Source: Bacillota bacterium (GTDB lineage: Bacteria; Bacillota; Clostridia; Peptostreptococcales; Anaerovoracaceae). From it: a stretch of 13,247 bases of DNA. How positions within the stretch are numbered: position 1 is the stretch's first letter; each line of letters begins with the position of its first letter. The translations under genes and the position numbers were made by a program. The notes under the pieces are model-generated. The model was not told the origin of the DNA, did not search any database, and saw nothing but the letters and a program-made list of their open reading frames with translations. Below, piece by piece: positions 1 through 5,820 of this stretch. Where the stretch lies: assembly GCA_017621195.1 (NCBI GenBank), contig JAGATO010000147.1:1-13247 (forward strand), read 5' to 3'.

Positions 1-1166
1 CCGGAATCTACGGCTCCTACGCCAAGTGCCGGGATCTGACCTTCGAAGAAGTGGTAGAGCGCATCAGCGAAGGCCAGGAATACGTCATTCGCTTCCGTTC
101 CAATGGAAATCCGGAAAATCACTTCACCGTTGTAGACGGAATCCGCGGGCCGCTGACCATGCCGGAAAACGATCAGGATGTGGTCATTCTGAAGAAGACC
201 GGAATTCCCACCTATCACTTCGCTCACGTGGTGGACGATCACCTGATGAGAACCACTCACGTGGTTCGCGGCGAAGAATGGCTGTCGTCTCTGCCCATTC
301 ACGTGGCTTTGTTCAACGCTCTGGGCTGGGAACTGCCCACGTATTGCCACACTACGGTTCTGATGAAGATGGATGGCGAGACCAAGCGGAAGCTGTCCAA
401 GAGAAAGGATCCGGAGCTGTCCCTGGAATACTACAAGCAGGAAGGATACCATCCGGCTGCTGTGAGAGAATATCTTCTGACCATTCTGAACTCCAACTAC
501 GAAGAATGGAGAATCGCCAATCCGGACGCTCCTGCCGAGGAGTTCGTGTTCAGTACAGAAAAGATGAGCAATTCCGGTACGCTGTTCGATCTGGACAAGC
601 TCAATGACATCTGCAAGGATGTTCTGGCGAAGATGACGTCGGAAGAGGTGCTGCGCTACATGTTGAATTGGGCGGAGGAGTATCAGCCGGCCATTGCGGC
701 AACGATGAAGGAAGATCCGGAAAAGATGCTGAAGATTTTCTCCATCGACCGGGGCGGAGAAAAGCCCAGAAAGGACCTGATCTACTGCCGTCAGATCTTC
801 CACTTTATCAGCTACTTCTTCGACGATCACTTCATGATCGAGGCGGATTATCCTGCAGAGGTTTCCATGAAGGATGCCAAGGCCATCCTGGATCGGTACT
901 ATCGGGAATACGATTCAGAAGACAGCAACGAAACCTGGTTTGAAAAGGTAAGAATCATGGCTTCTGACATGGGATATGCCCAGAAACCCAAGGACTATAA
1001 GAAGAATCCGGACCAGTACAAGGGACATGTGGGCCACGTCAGTAACGTGATCCGTCTGGCCATTACCGGTCGCACCAATTCCCCCGATCTGTGGCTGATC
1101 CAGCAGATCATGGGCCCGGTACAGGTGAGAGGAAGAATCGCTCAAGCCTTCCAGGACATCGGTTAA
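1..1166 (+). CDS. gltX: Glutamate--tRNA ligase, 3' part (5' end outside window)
   Basis: Class I aminoacyl-tRNA synthetase that charges tRNA with glutamate in the cytoplasm. The frame is open from the left edge (first full codon at base 3), so about 387 C-terminal residues are present and the HIGH-motif half is missing. Visible family features are the second half of the catalytic Rossmann domain (DVVILKKTGIPTYHFAHVVD, then HVVRGEEWLSSLPIH, which is typical of glutamyl rather than glutaminyl enzymes). The KMSKS-loop equivalent is KLSKR, encoded at 390-404, within KRKLSKRKDPE. A long C-terminal part follows and ends with an ITGRTNSPDLWLI segment resembling the tRNA-binding tail of clostridial GluRS. 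A glycosyltransferase starts 4 bases after the stop. The gene looks intact to its TAA. Discriminating versus non-discriminating specificity cannot be judged from this fragment. Confidence 0.93.
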   Translation, partial: GIYGSYAKCRDLTFEEVVERISEGQEYVIRFRSNGNPENHFTVVDGIRGPLTMPENDQDVVILKKTGIPTYHFAHVVDDHLMRTTHVVRGEEWLSSLPIHVALFNALGWELPTYCHTTVLMKMDGETKRKLSKRKDPELSLEYYKQEGYHPAAVREYLLTILNSNYEEWRIANPDAPAEEFVFSTEKMSNSGTLFDLDKLNDICKDVLAKMTSEEVLRYMLNWAEEYQPAIAATMKEDPEKMLKIFSIDRGGEKPRKDLIYCRQIFHFISYFFDDHFMIEADYPAEVSMKDAKAILDRYYREYDSEDSNETWFEKVRIMASDMGYAQKPKDYKKNPDQYKGHVGHVSNVIRLAITGRTNSPDLWLIQQIMGPVQVRGRIAQAFQDIG

Positions 1167-1170
1167 AGCG

Positions 1171-2004
1171 ATGAAAATGAATATTTTAGTAACGCTGGAT
1201 GCCGGATATCTGGATCCGCTGACCATCATGCTCCGGTCGCTGGTGGATAACCACAGGTGTGAGCTGGACGTATACGTGATGAATTCTGCGCTGACGGAAG
1301 AGCACTTAAACCGGGTGCCGCGCGGTGTGGAGGCGTACTGCGAAGCGGAAGCGTCGCGTCGGCTGCGGCTGATCGACGTCAAGGTGGATTCCGGGATGCT
1401 GAAGGATGCGCCCATTACCGACCGCTATCCTCAGGAGATGTACTATCGCATCTTCGCCGCCCGGTTTTTACCGGAAAAGCTGGATCGCGTTCTGTATCTG
1501 GATCCGGACATGGTGATCATCAATCCGCTGACGCAGCTGTATGAGATGGACATGGGGAATGCATGGTTTGCTGCGGCGTCTCACGTGGGTAAGATTCTGG
1601 AACGGATCAACGGCATTCGCCTCCAGGCGGAGGAGCCGGGACCTTACATCAATTCCGGCGTCATGCTGATGAACCTGAAGGAGCTGCGCCTCCATCAGAA
1701 TGAGCAGCAGGTCTTCGATTATATTCAAAAGAACAGGGACGTTCTGATCCTGCCGGATCAGGATGTCATCAGCGCTCTGTACGGCAGTCGGATCGTGGAG
1801 ATCGATCACTACCGCTACAACATGACGGAGCGCGTCTTTGCGGCGGAACAGCTGAATCCGGTTCCGTCGGCAGTCAACGAGCAGTGGGTGACCGAACATT
1901 CCAGCGTGATTCACTACTGTGGGCGCAACAAACCGTGGAAAGAACGCTATATAGGAAAGCTGGGCATATTCTACTACTGGTACGCCAGGATTCCGAGAAC
2001 GTAG
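1171..2004 (+). CDS. GT8-family glycosyltransferase (LgtC-like)
   Basis: A 277-residue cytoplasmic or membrane-associated retaining sugar transferase that probably decorates a surface glycan. Family signs: an N-terminal nucleotide-sugar fold starting NILVTLDAGYLDPLTIMLRS, the metal-binding DxD motif as DPD at residues 111-113 (VLYLDPDMVIINPL), YINSGVMLMNL at 159-169, LPDQDVIS at 194-201, and the C-terminal metal-binding His region VIHYCGRNKPW at 246-256. The length fits the short bacterial GT8 enzymes. No signal peptide or transmembrane helix is seen. The start lies 4 bases after the gltX stop with no convincing Shine-Dalgarno sequence, so translation is probably coupled to gltX. A second ATG two codons in (1177) is an equally possible start. 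Donor sugar and acceptor cannot be deduced. Confidence 0.85.
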   Translation: MKMNILVTLDAGYLDPLTIMLRSLVDNHRCELDVYVMNSALTEEHLNRVPRGVEAYCEAEASRRLRLIDVKVDSGMLKDAPITDRYPQEMYYRIFAARFLPEKLDRVLYLDPDMVIINPLTQLYEMDMGNAWFAAASHVGKILERINGIRLQAEEPGPYINSGVMLMNLKELRLHQNEQQVFDYIQKNRDVLILPDQDVISALYGSRIVEIDHYRYNMTERVFAAEQLNPVPSAVNEQWVTEHSSVIHYCGRNKPWKERYIGKLGIFYYWYARIPRT

Positions 2005-2018
2005 CGCCTTTGGCGAGG

Positions 2019-2066
2019 CGCTTCCGCGGCGAATCGATTTCGCGGTGAATCGCTTCCGCGGCGAAG
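2019..2066. repeat. 16-bp GC-rich tandem repeat, three copies
   Basis: Three head-to-tail 16-bp units lie just after the glycosyltransferase stop: CGCTTCCGCGGCGAAT (2019-2034), CGATTTCGCGGTGAAT (2035-2050) and CGCTTCCGCGGCGAAG (2051-2066). A degenerate fourth unit may follow at 2067-2082. Each unit is partly self-complementary (TTC...GAA ends). A small hairpin of CGCC-TTT-GGCG precedes the array at 2005-2015. No T-tract follows, so this is not an obvious terminator. Function unknown. Confidence 0.7.
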
Positions 2067-2120
2067 CACTTTTGCAGGGATCTTCTGCCGGAAATCCTTC
2101 CCTTCGGGGTGGCTTTCCTG

Positions 2121-2126
2121 TATAAT
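2121..2126 (+). promoter_or_regulatory. Probable -10 box of the pyrE promoter
   Basis: A perfect TATAAT lies 70 bases upstream of the pyrE start. No good -35 hexamer is found 16-18 bases upstream (TTCCCT at 2098-2103 is the best), so it is either a weak or an activator-dependent promoter. Transcription would start near 2133, giving a leader of about 60 nt containing a small hairpin (GCGGC 2151-2155 / GCCGC 2163-2167). Confidence 0.45.
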
Positions 2127-2195
2127 TCTTTCAAAGCTATGAGTCAGAGGGCGGCCATGATTGCCGCAGCGAAGAGATAACATGAGGTGAAACCA

Positions 2196-2882
2196 ATGAG
2201 CTACAAAAAAGAGTTTATCGAATTTATGGTGCGCTCCGGCGTGCTGACCTTCGGCGATTTTGTGACCAAAAGCGGTCGTAATACACCGTACTTTGTCAAT
2301 ACCGGAAATTACAAGACAGGTATGCAGGCGGCGAAGCTGGGCAAGTTCTACGCCAGCTGCATTCAGGACAACATGAAGGCCGGAAAGATCTCTTCCGATG
2401 TGAAGGCACTGTTCGGACCGGCGTACAAGGGAATTCCTTTGGCTGTATCCACCTCCATCGCTCTGGCGACGGAATACGGCCTGGATCTGAACTACTGCTT
2501 CAACCGTAAGGAGGTCAAGGACCACGGCGAAGGCGGCAAGATGGTAGGCTACAAGCTGCAGGACGGCGATAAGGTGCTGATCACCGAGGACGTGATCACG
2601 GCAGGCACGGCGGTCCGCGAAGTTATGCCTCAGCTGAAGGCCGTTGCGGACGTACAGGTGGAAGGCCTGATCATCTCCGTTGACAGAATGGAACGGGGCC
2701 AGGGTGACAAGACCGCCATTCAGGAGATCGAAGAGGAATTCGGAATCAAGGCATACCCCATCGTTACCGTTCGCGAAGTCATCGATATGCTGTACAACGT
2801 TCCGGTAGACGGAAAGGTCTACATCGATGACGAGATGAAGGCGAAGATGGAAGCCTACATGGAGCAGTACTGCGTGAAATAG
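2196..2882 (+). CDS. pyrE: Orotate phosphoribosyltransferase
   Basis: Converts orotate and PRPP to orotidine 5'-monophosphate, the penultimate step of UMP synthesis, in the cytoplasm. The protein has 228 residues, in the range of the PyrE group found in clostridia. The PRPP-binding loop is VLITEDVITAGTAV at residues 127-140. An N-terminal FGDFVTKSGRNTPYFVNTGN segment matches the PyrE signature of a substrate-binding loop, and the DHGEGG stretch corresponds to the flexible catalytic loop. The ATG at 2196 is chosen over the GTG at 2187 because AGGTGA (2185-2190) sits 5 bases upstream of this ATG, while the GTG lies inside that ribosome binding site. It stands alone, with its own promoter and terminator, not inside a pyr operon. 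Confidence 0.95.
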   Translation: MSYKKEFIEFMVRSGVLTFGDFVTKSGRNTPYFVNTGNYKTGMQAAKLGKFYASCIQDNMKAGKISSDVKALFGPAYKGIPLAVSTSIALATEYGLDLNYCFNRKEVKDHGEGGKMVGYKLQDGDKVLITEDVITAGTAVREVMPQLKAVADVQVEGLIISVDRMERGQGDKTAIQEIEEEFGIKAYPIVTVREVIDMLYNVPVDGKVYIDDEMKAKMEAYMEQYCVK

Positions 2883-2894
2883 CAGAAAAAAACG

Positions 2895-2930
2895 GAGATC
2901 CGGCCCAGTGGCCGGATCTCTTTTCTTGTT
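2895..2930. terminator. Strong bidirectional rho-independent terminator
   Basis: A perfect 11-bp stem, GAGATCCGGCC (2895-2905) / GGCCGGATCTC (2910-2920), with loop CAGT is followed by TTTTCTTGTT. Seven As at 2886-2892 lie on the other side, giving a U-tract on the minus strand. It therefore probably ends both pyrE and the convergent ATPase gene. Confidence 0.92.
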
Positions 2931-2961
2931 CGCCAACGAATTGACAATGTTTGAAAGGATT

Positions 2962-4239
2962 TTAGGGTTTCAGTGCCGTGACAGGAACCACAAACACCCC
3001 ATCAGGCCTCTGATAGGCTGCGTTAGCCATACCGCACAGCACACAGAGAACCGCAGGGGGCTTTCCCTTGGGATCGTCTGAAATCTGCTTTTTGATTTCC
3101 AGCAAGTTTGCTGCTGCGACATCAATCTGGTTCGCTCCCAGTTTGATTTCGAAGGCGCACCATTGACCATCAGGCAATTCAATCACAGCATCAATTTCAT
3201 GATTATGATAGTCCTGATAATGGTACAGGTTTGCATCGAAAGATTCTGCATAGATCCGAAGGTCGCGTTCGCAAAGAGCTTCAAATAGAAAGCCAAGCGT
3301 TTCCAAATCGCCCATCAGTCCGGCAGGAGTAGCTTTCAGCAAAGCACAGGCCAGCGAAGGGTCGGAGAAATGCCGCTTTTCGGCCTGCTTGATACGGACA
3401 GAGGAACGGATACCGGACGAGAACGGAGGCTGATTATCCGTAATAAACAACCGCTTGAAAATATTCAGATAAGCCGACACTGTGTTGGAATCGATATCCT
3501 CGTCATCTACGGCTTTTATGTTGTTCATTAAAGTCTTATTGGTAACGGTGGTGCTTTCGTTACGAGCCAGAGAACGCAACAGCAGGCGCATCTTGGAGGT
3601 GTCGCGCTTCACACCGTCGATTCGATACACATCATCGTCAATGACAGCGTTGAGGTATTCCATCGGAAGTAACGCTGCTTGTTCGATGGGTAATCCTAAA
3701 CTGCCAGGCCATCCGCCGCGAATGATCAGTTCGATCATCTTTTTTAGGTCCACTTCGCCAGTGAATACAGGGGCTAACTCGCCGTGACACAGCTTTTTCA
3801 AAGAAACCTTTCCACAGGAATCCCCAGATTCATACAGGGACATAGGACGCATTCGCAGCTTGGCAATACGGCCTGCACCGCTGTGAAGAATCCCTTTGTG
3901 ATTTGGAGTAGCAGAACCAGTCAGGATGAATTGCCCTTTTTCGGCAACCTGATCCACCTTGTACCGCACGGCGTCCCAAATGGGAGGAACTTCCTGCCAC
4001 TCGTCAATCAGGCGCGGTGTTTCGCCATCCAGTACCAGAGAAGGAGACAATTCGGCCAGTTGACGATTCTGGAAATTATTAGCGGGATCGCCGATGTAGA
4101 TCTCACTTTTACTGTGATAAGAGGAAGTCCAAGTCTTTCCACACCACTTTGGCCCCTCAATGCAAACGGCGCCAAACGCCGACAGATATTCTTTCACCTT
4201 CGCATCAATTACGCGAGGCTTGTAGTTATGCTTATCCAT
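2962..4239 (-). CDS. DUF4143-type AAA ATPase
   Basis: A 425-residue ATP-binding protein of the AAA_14/DUF4143 group, common single-gene accessory proteins whose biological role is mostly unknown. Seen: Walker A GPKWCGKT at residues 29-36, Walker B RLIDEWQ at 76-82, a sensor-1-like ILTGSA at 105-110, a central helical region, and a C-terminal segment HEIDAVIELPDGQWCAFEIK (347-366) with the D...ExK arrangement of restriction-endonuclease-like folds. Full family length and intact. The ATG is supported by GAGGTGA (plus-strand TCACCTC, 4246-4252) 6 bases upstream. A promoter lies at 4270-4298, inside a phased repeat array. It converges with pyrE on a shared terminator. By eye its base composition is less GC-rich than that of the fab genes, which fits acquisition by transfer. 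Proposed roles such as toxin or defence are not supported by anything here. Confidence 0.9.
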   Translation of the reverse strand: MDKHNYKPRVIDAKVKEYLSAFGAVCIEGPKWCGKTWTSSYHSKSEIYIGDPANNFQNRQLAELSPSLVLDGETPRLIDEWQEVPPIWDAVRYKVDQVAEKGQFILTGSATPNHKGILHSGAGRIAKLRMRPMSLYESGDSCGKVSLKKLCHGELAPVFTGEVDLKKMIELIIRGGWPGSLGLPIEQAALLPMEYLNAVIDDDVYRIDGVKRDTSKMRLLLRSLARNESTTVTNKTLMNNIKAVDDEDIDSNTVSAYLNIFKRLFITDNQPPFSSGIRSSVRIKQAEKRHFSDPSLACALLKATPAGLMGDLETLGFLFEALCERDLRIYAESFDANLYHYQDYHNHEIDAVIELPDGQWCAFEIKLGANQIDVAAANLLEIKKQISDDPKGKPPAVLCVLCGMANAAYQRPDGVFVVPVTALKP

Positions 4240-4259
4240 AAACGTTCACCTCAACTATA

Positions 4260-4420
4260 AGTTGAATCTATTGTAACCTATTCAGTTGAATTTTACAACT
4301 GCATTCAGTCAGATTTATGTTTTCTAATCAGTCGAATTTTCAATTTCGAATCAGTCAGTTTTCCAGTTCTGTCGTAGTCAAGAAATGTAGATGTAGCAGT
4401 CAAGAAAAGAAGACGCGGAA
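4260..4420. repeat. Array of about seven imperfect repeats phased at 23 bp
   Basis: An AGTC/AGTT core recurs at 4260, 4284, 4307, 4330, 4353, 4376 and 4398, at spacings of 24, 23, 23, 23, 23 and 22 bases. Four units share a longer consensus, WTCAGTYRRAWTTT (for example ATTCAGTTGAATTTT at 4280-4294 and AATCAGTCGAATTTT at 4326-4340). The unit is not identical from copy to copy and has no unique spacers, so it is not CRISPR. Further AGT cores at 4490, 4513 and 4536 fall in the same phase. The array could be binding sites for a regulator of the ATPase gene, or the multi-repeat end of a lost IS21-like insertion sequence. Confidence 0.7.
4270..4298 (-). promoter_or_regulatory. Promoter of the ATPase gene, inside the repeat array
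   Basis: On the minus strand, TTGTAA (plus 4293-4298) and TACAAT (plus 4270-4275) are separated by exactly 17 bases. The predicted start near 4263 leaves a leader of about 24 nt with the ribosome binding site. Both boxes overlap the first two units of the phased repeats, so any protein binding the repeats would compete with RNA polymerase. Confidence 0.55.
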
Positions 4421-4444
4421 AACATTTTTTCCAGGCTCTTTTTT

Positions 4445-4511
4445 CGAAAGTGGACATCAGCCACATTTTTGATTATTTCTTTTTTCAAAAGTAGACACAT
4501 GGCATAATTTT
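4445..4511. repeat. Two diverged 26-bp direct repeats, possible insertion-sequence end remnant
   Basis: CGAAAGTGGACATCAGCCAC plus ATTTTT (4445-4470) and CAAAAGTAGACACATGGCAT plus AATTTT (4486-4511) match at 18 of 26 positions and are offset by 41 bases. The AAAGTGGACA type of word and the serial arrangement are reminiscent of the repeated ends of IS21-family elements, but no transposase gene is in the window. This assignment comes from memory of such ends and is weak. Confidence 0.35.
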
Positions 4512-4529
4512 CAGTCGTTCATTGTGCGA

Positions 4530-4650
4530 GGAGCCAGTGGCCCAAAAAAACAGGGGTGTGGCTCCCCGCTTTGCTCCGCGGGCGCTGCGCAAGGCAGCGC
4601 AACCGCTCTATGTGAATGGAAGCGCGGCGTCAGGCCGCGCTCCACTTCAC
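4530..4650. other. Cluster of four GC-rich hairpins
   Basis: Four adjacent inverted repeats fill this stretch: GGAGCCA (4530-4536) / TGGCTCC (4559-4565); CCCGC (4565-4569) / GCGGG (4578-4582); GCGCTGC (4582-4588) / GCAGCGC (4594-4600); and a 17-base imperfect stem, 4612-4628 with 4634-4650, 14 of 17 paired, with GCGCGGC/GCCGCGC next to the loop. The last hairpin covers the stop codon of the minus-strand acetyltransferase gene and could act as its transcript end or 3' stabiliser, although no U-tract follows directly. A structured RNA or a repetitive extragenic element is also possible. Confidence 0.5.
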
Positions 4651-5123
4651 TCCAAATTATAAATCATGATATACTCTTCGGCGGTTTCATTTACAACGCG
4701 AAATCCCAGCCGCTGATACATGCGAAACGCAGGATTCTCCTTCTGGACGGACAGTGAAGCCCGTTTGTAACCTTGATTGTGAATTTTCAGGAGAGTACGT
4801 TTCATCAATTCCGTTCCGATGCCATGGTGTCGGTACTCCTTCAGAAGAGAAATAGCAAAGGACGGGGTTTCCTGATCGATATGTCCATAATCGTTCATGA
4901 TGCGAACCCATGCGGCTCCTACTATGGTTCCATCGCATTCGGCTACATAGCAGATATCTCCCTTATGCGTTCCAAAACCGGCCACATAGACCTGCAGTTC
5001 CGGCTGATCGATGATTTCGAAGGGTGGCGGCTCCATTCCATCCGGAACGAAGATGGCTTCATATAAAAAAATGCGTAAGATTTCTATTTCGTTCGACTTC
5101 CATGCCCTTATCTTATAATTCAT
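4647..5123 (-). CDS. GNAT-family N-acetyltransferase
   Basis: A 158-residue acetyl-CoA-dependent transferase of the Gcn5-related fold; the acceptor (protein, amine or antibiotic) is unknown. The acetyl-CoA pyrophosphate loop is seen as EYRHHGIGTELMKR around residues 96-109 (R-x-x-G-x-G form), preceded by the beta strands YVAECDGTIVGAAWVRI and followed by ASLSVQKENPAFRMYQRLGF, the usual GNAT C-terminal signature. The open frame extends upstream to 5324, but the start at 5123 is preferred because AGGGGG (plus 5128-5133) lies just upstream and the family fold begins with MNYKIRAWKSNEI. It lies 32 bases downstream of the Cys-rich gene and probably shares its transcript. The stop codon lies inside a large hairpin. 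Confidence 0.87.
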   Translation of the reverse strand: MNYKIRAWKSNEIEILRIFLYEAIFVPDGMEPPPFEIIDQPELQVYVAGFGTHKGDICYVAECDGTIVGAAWVRIMNDYGHIDQETPSFAISLLKEYRHHGIGTELMKRTLLKIHNQGYKRASLSVQKENPAFRMYQRLGFRVVNETAEEYIMIYNLE

Positions 5124-5155
5124 ATATCCCCCTAAATTCCCCGCACGGTCGAAAT

Positions 5156-5533
5156 CTACAGCGGGTACAAGACCTTTAATCGGATAGGAAAAAATTCCAA
5201 AACAAAAAAGTCTTCCGCGATCCCCGGATTCGGATAGTTCGAGGCAACACAGACCTCCACCTGGCCGATGATGTGGCGGAAGTCCTCGGCACAGCGCCCA
5301 AATGCGATGTATTGGCAGGAGCAATACTCCAGCATATCATTTTCATCCGGTTCCAGAGGGGAAAGCTCGAACGGCTTCTCGATATCGATGCCCAAGGAAG
5401 AAAGGTACGATGCGACTGCAGGATACGCAGATTTGATCTGCGAGCAATAGTTCTTACAGTAATTGCAGTGACAAAGCGATTCCGAATCCAACACCTCATA
5501 GTAATTATGGGTTTTCCTGATGTCTACATTCAT
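5156..5533 (-). CDS. Cys-rich conserved protein of unknown function
   Basis: A 125-residue protein with no domain I can name. It resembles small uncharacterised Bacillota proteins that share the block CxYCKNYC...YPAVASYLSSLGIDIEKP. It has eight cysteines: C21, C23, C26 and C30 in CHCNYCKNYC, C71 and C73 in YCSCQY, plus C81 and C95. The first group has zinc-ribbon-like spacing, so metal binding is plausible but inferred. The C-terminal half is predicted to be beta-rich (VEVCVASNYPN, DFFVLEFFPIRLKV). No signal peptide or membrane segment. The ATG at 5533 is favoured over the GTG at 5554 because AAAGGAAG lies between them and would serve the ATG. Probably first gene of a two-gene transcript with the acetyltransferase. 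Confidence 0.8.
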   Translation of the reverse strand: MNVDIRKTHNYYEVLDSESLCHCNYCKNYCSQIKSAYPAVASYLSSLGIDIEKPFELSPLEPDENDMLEYCSCQYIAFGRCAEDFRHIIGQVEVCVASNYPNPGIAEDFFVLEFFPIRLKVLYPL

Positions 5534-5580
5534 TGGTTTTACGCTTCCTTTCACTTGTATTGACGTATCTGGATTAACTC

Positions 5581-5609
5581 ATCATACCATAGGGGCGAAA
5601 GAGTTACAA
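5581..5609 (-). promoter_or_regulatory. Promoter of the Cys-rich protein/acetyltransferase pair
   Basis: On the minus strand, TTGTAA (plus 5604-5609), a 17-base spacer and TATGAT (plus 5581-5586) match the sigma-70 consensus at 4 of 6 and 5 of 6 positions. It lies about 50 bases upstream of the chosen start at 5533 and diverges from the fab operon promoter at 5761. Confidence 0.6.
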
Positions 5610-5760
5610 TGAATTCGGTACGTGACATGGTCAAGGCTTGCGAATTAGCGGAACGGATCGCGCGGAAAAACAAGCGTCAAAGCTCCCACATCATCGGAGA
5701 ATCAAGAGCCAGAGTCCGTGAATGACGAACGTGAAGATATTGTGAAGATTGAAAAAGCCA
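5610..5760. other. Spacer between divergent promoters with doubtful small ORFs
   Basis: The gene-free stretch 5534-5972 contains the two divergent promoters, an operator and a leader, all listed separately. Between the promoters, a 38-codon frame (5609-5725, plus, MNSVRDMVKACELAERIARK...) and an overlapping frame in another phase (GTG 5718 to TAG 5807, VNDEREDIVKIEKAIDKGER...) are open. Neither has a good ribosome binding site and the second runs through the fab promoter. They could be a decayed, frameshifted gene or chance. Confidence 0.25.
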
Positions 5761-5789
5761 TTGACAAGGGGGAAAGGCGGGGATATAAT
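5761..5789 (+). promoter_or_regulatory. Consensus sigma-70 promoter of the fab operon
   Basis: TTGACA (5761-5766) and TATAAT (5784-5789) are both perfect and are separated by exactly 17 bases. Transcription should start near 5796, right at the edge of the palindromic operator, giving a leader of about 175 nt before the fabT start. Such a strong promoter fits an operon that needs repression control. Confidence 0.93.
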
Positions 5790-5797
5790 GCATATAA

Positions 5798-5818
5798 AAT
5801 TAGTTAGATAAACTAATT
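5798..5818. promoter_or_regulatory. Palindromic operator, probably for the FabT-like MarR regulator
   Basis: A perfect inverted repeat, AATTAGTT (5798-5805) - AGATA - AACTAATT (5811-5818), begins 9 bases after the -10 box, so a bound dimer would sit on the transcription start. Size and symmetry fit a MarR dimer site, and the regulator is encoded directly downstream. The TTAGT...ACTAA outline also recalls FapR boxes, but no fapR is present in the window. Confidence 0.75.
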
Positions 5819-5820
5819 AA

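Noticed and set aside
1974..2936. 320-codon minus-strand open frame opposite pyrE
   Set aside because: It covers pyrE and runs through its terminator and promoter; pyrE is clearly the real gene.
4260..4420. CRISPR array reading of the 23-bp phased repeats
   Set aside because: The whole 23-bp unit is the repeat, copies diverge from each other, there are no unique spacers of constant length and no cas gene is present.
4612..4650. Simple rho-independent terminator for the acetyltransferase transcript
   Set aside because: The stem is strong but contains the stop codon and is not followed by a U-tract on the minus strand, so it was listed as part of a hairpin cluster instead.
4524..4757. 77-codon plus-strand open frame over the hairpin cluster
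   Set aside because: It is mostly hairpin DNA and then antisense to the acetyltransferase gene; no ribosome binding site and no protein-like pattern.
5124..5324. N-terminal extension of the acetyltransferase to an upstream start at 5324
   Set aside because: The extension overlaps the Cys-rich gene in another frame, is not GNAT-like, and AGGGGG lies directly before the ATG at 5123.
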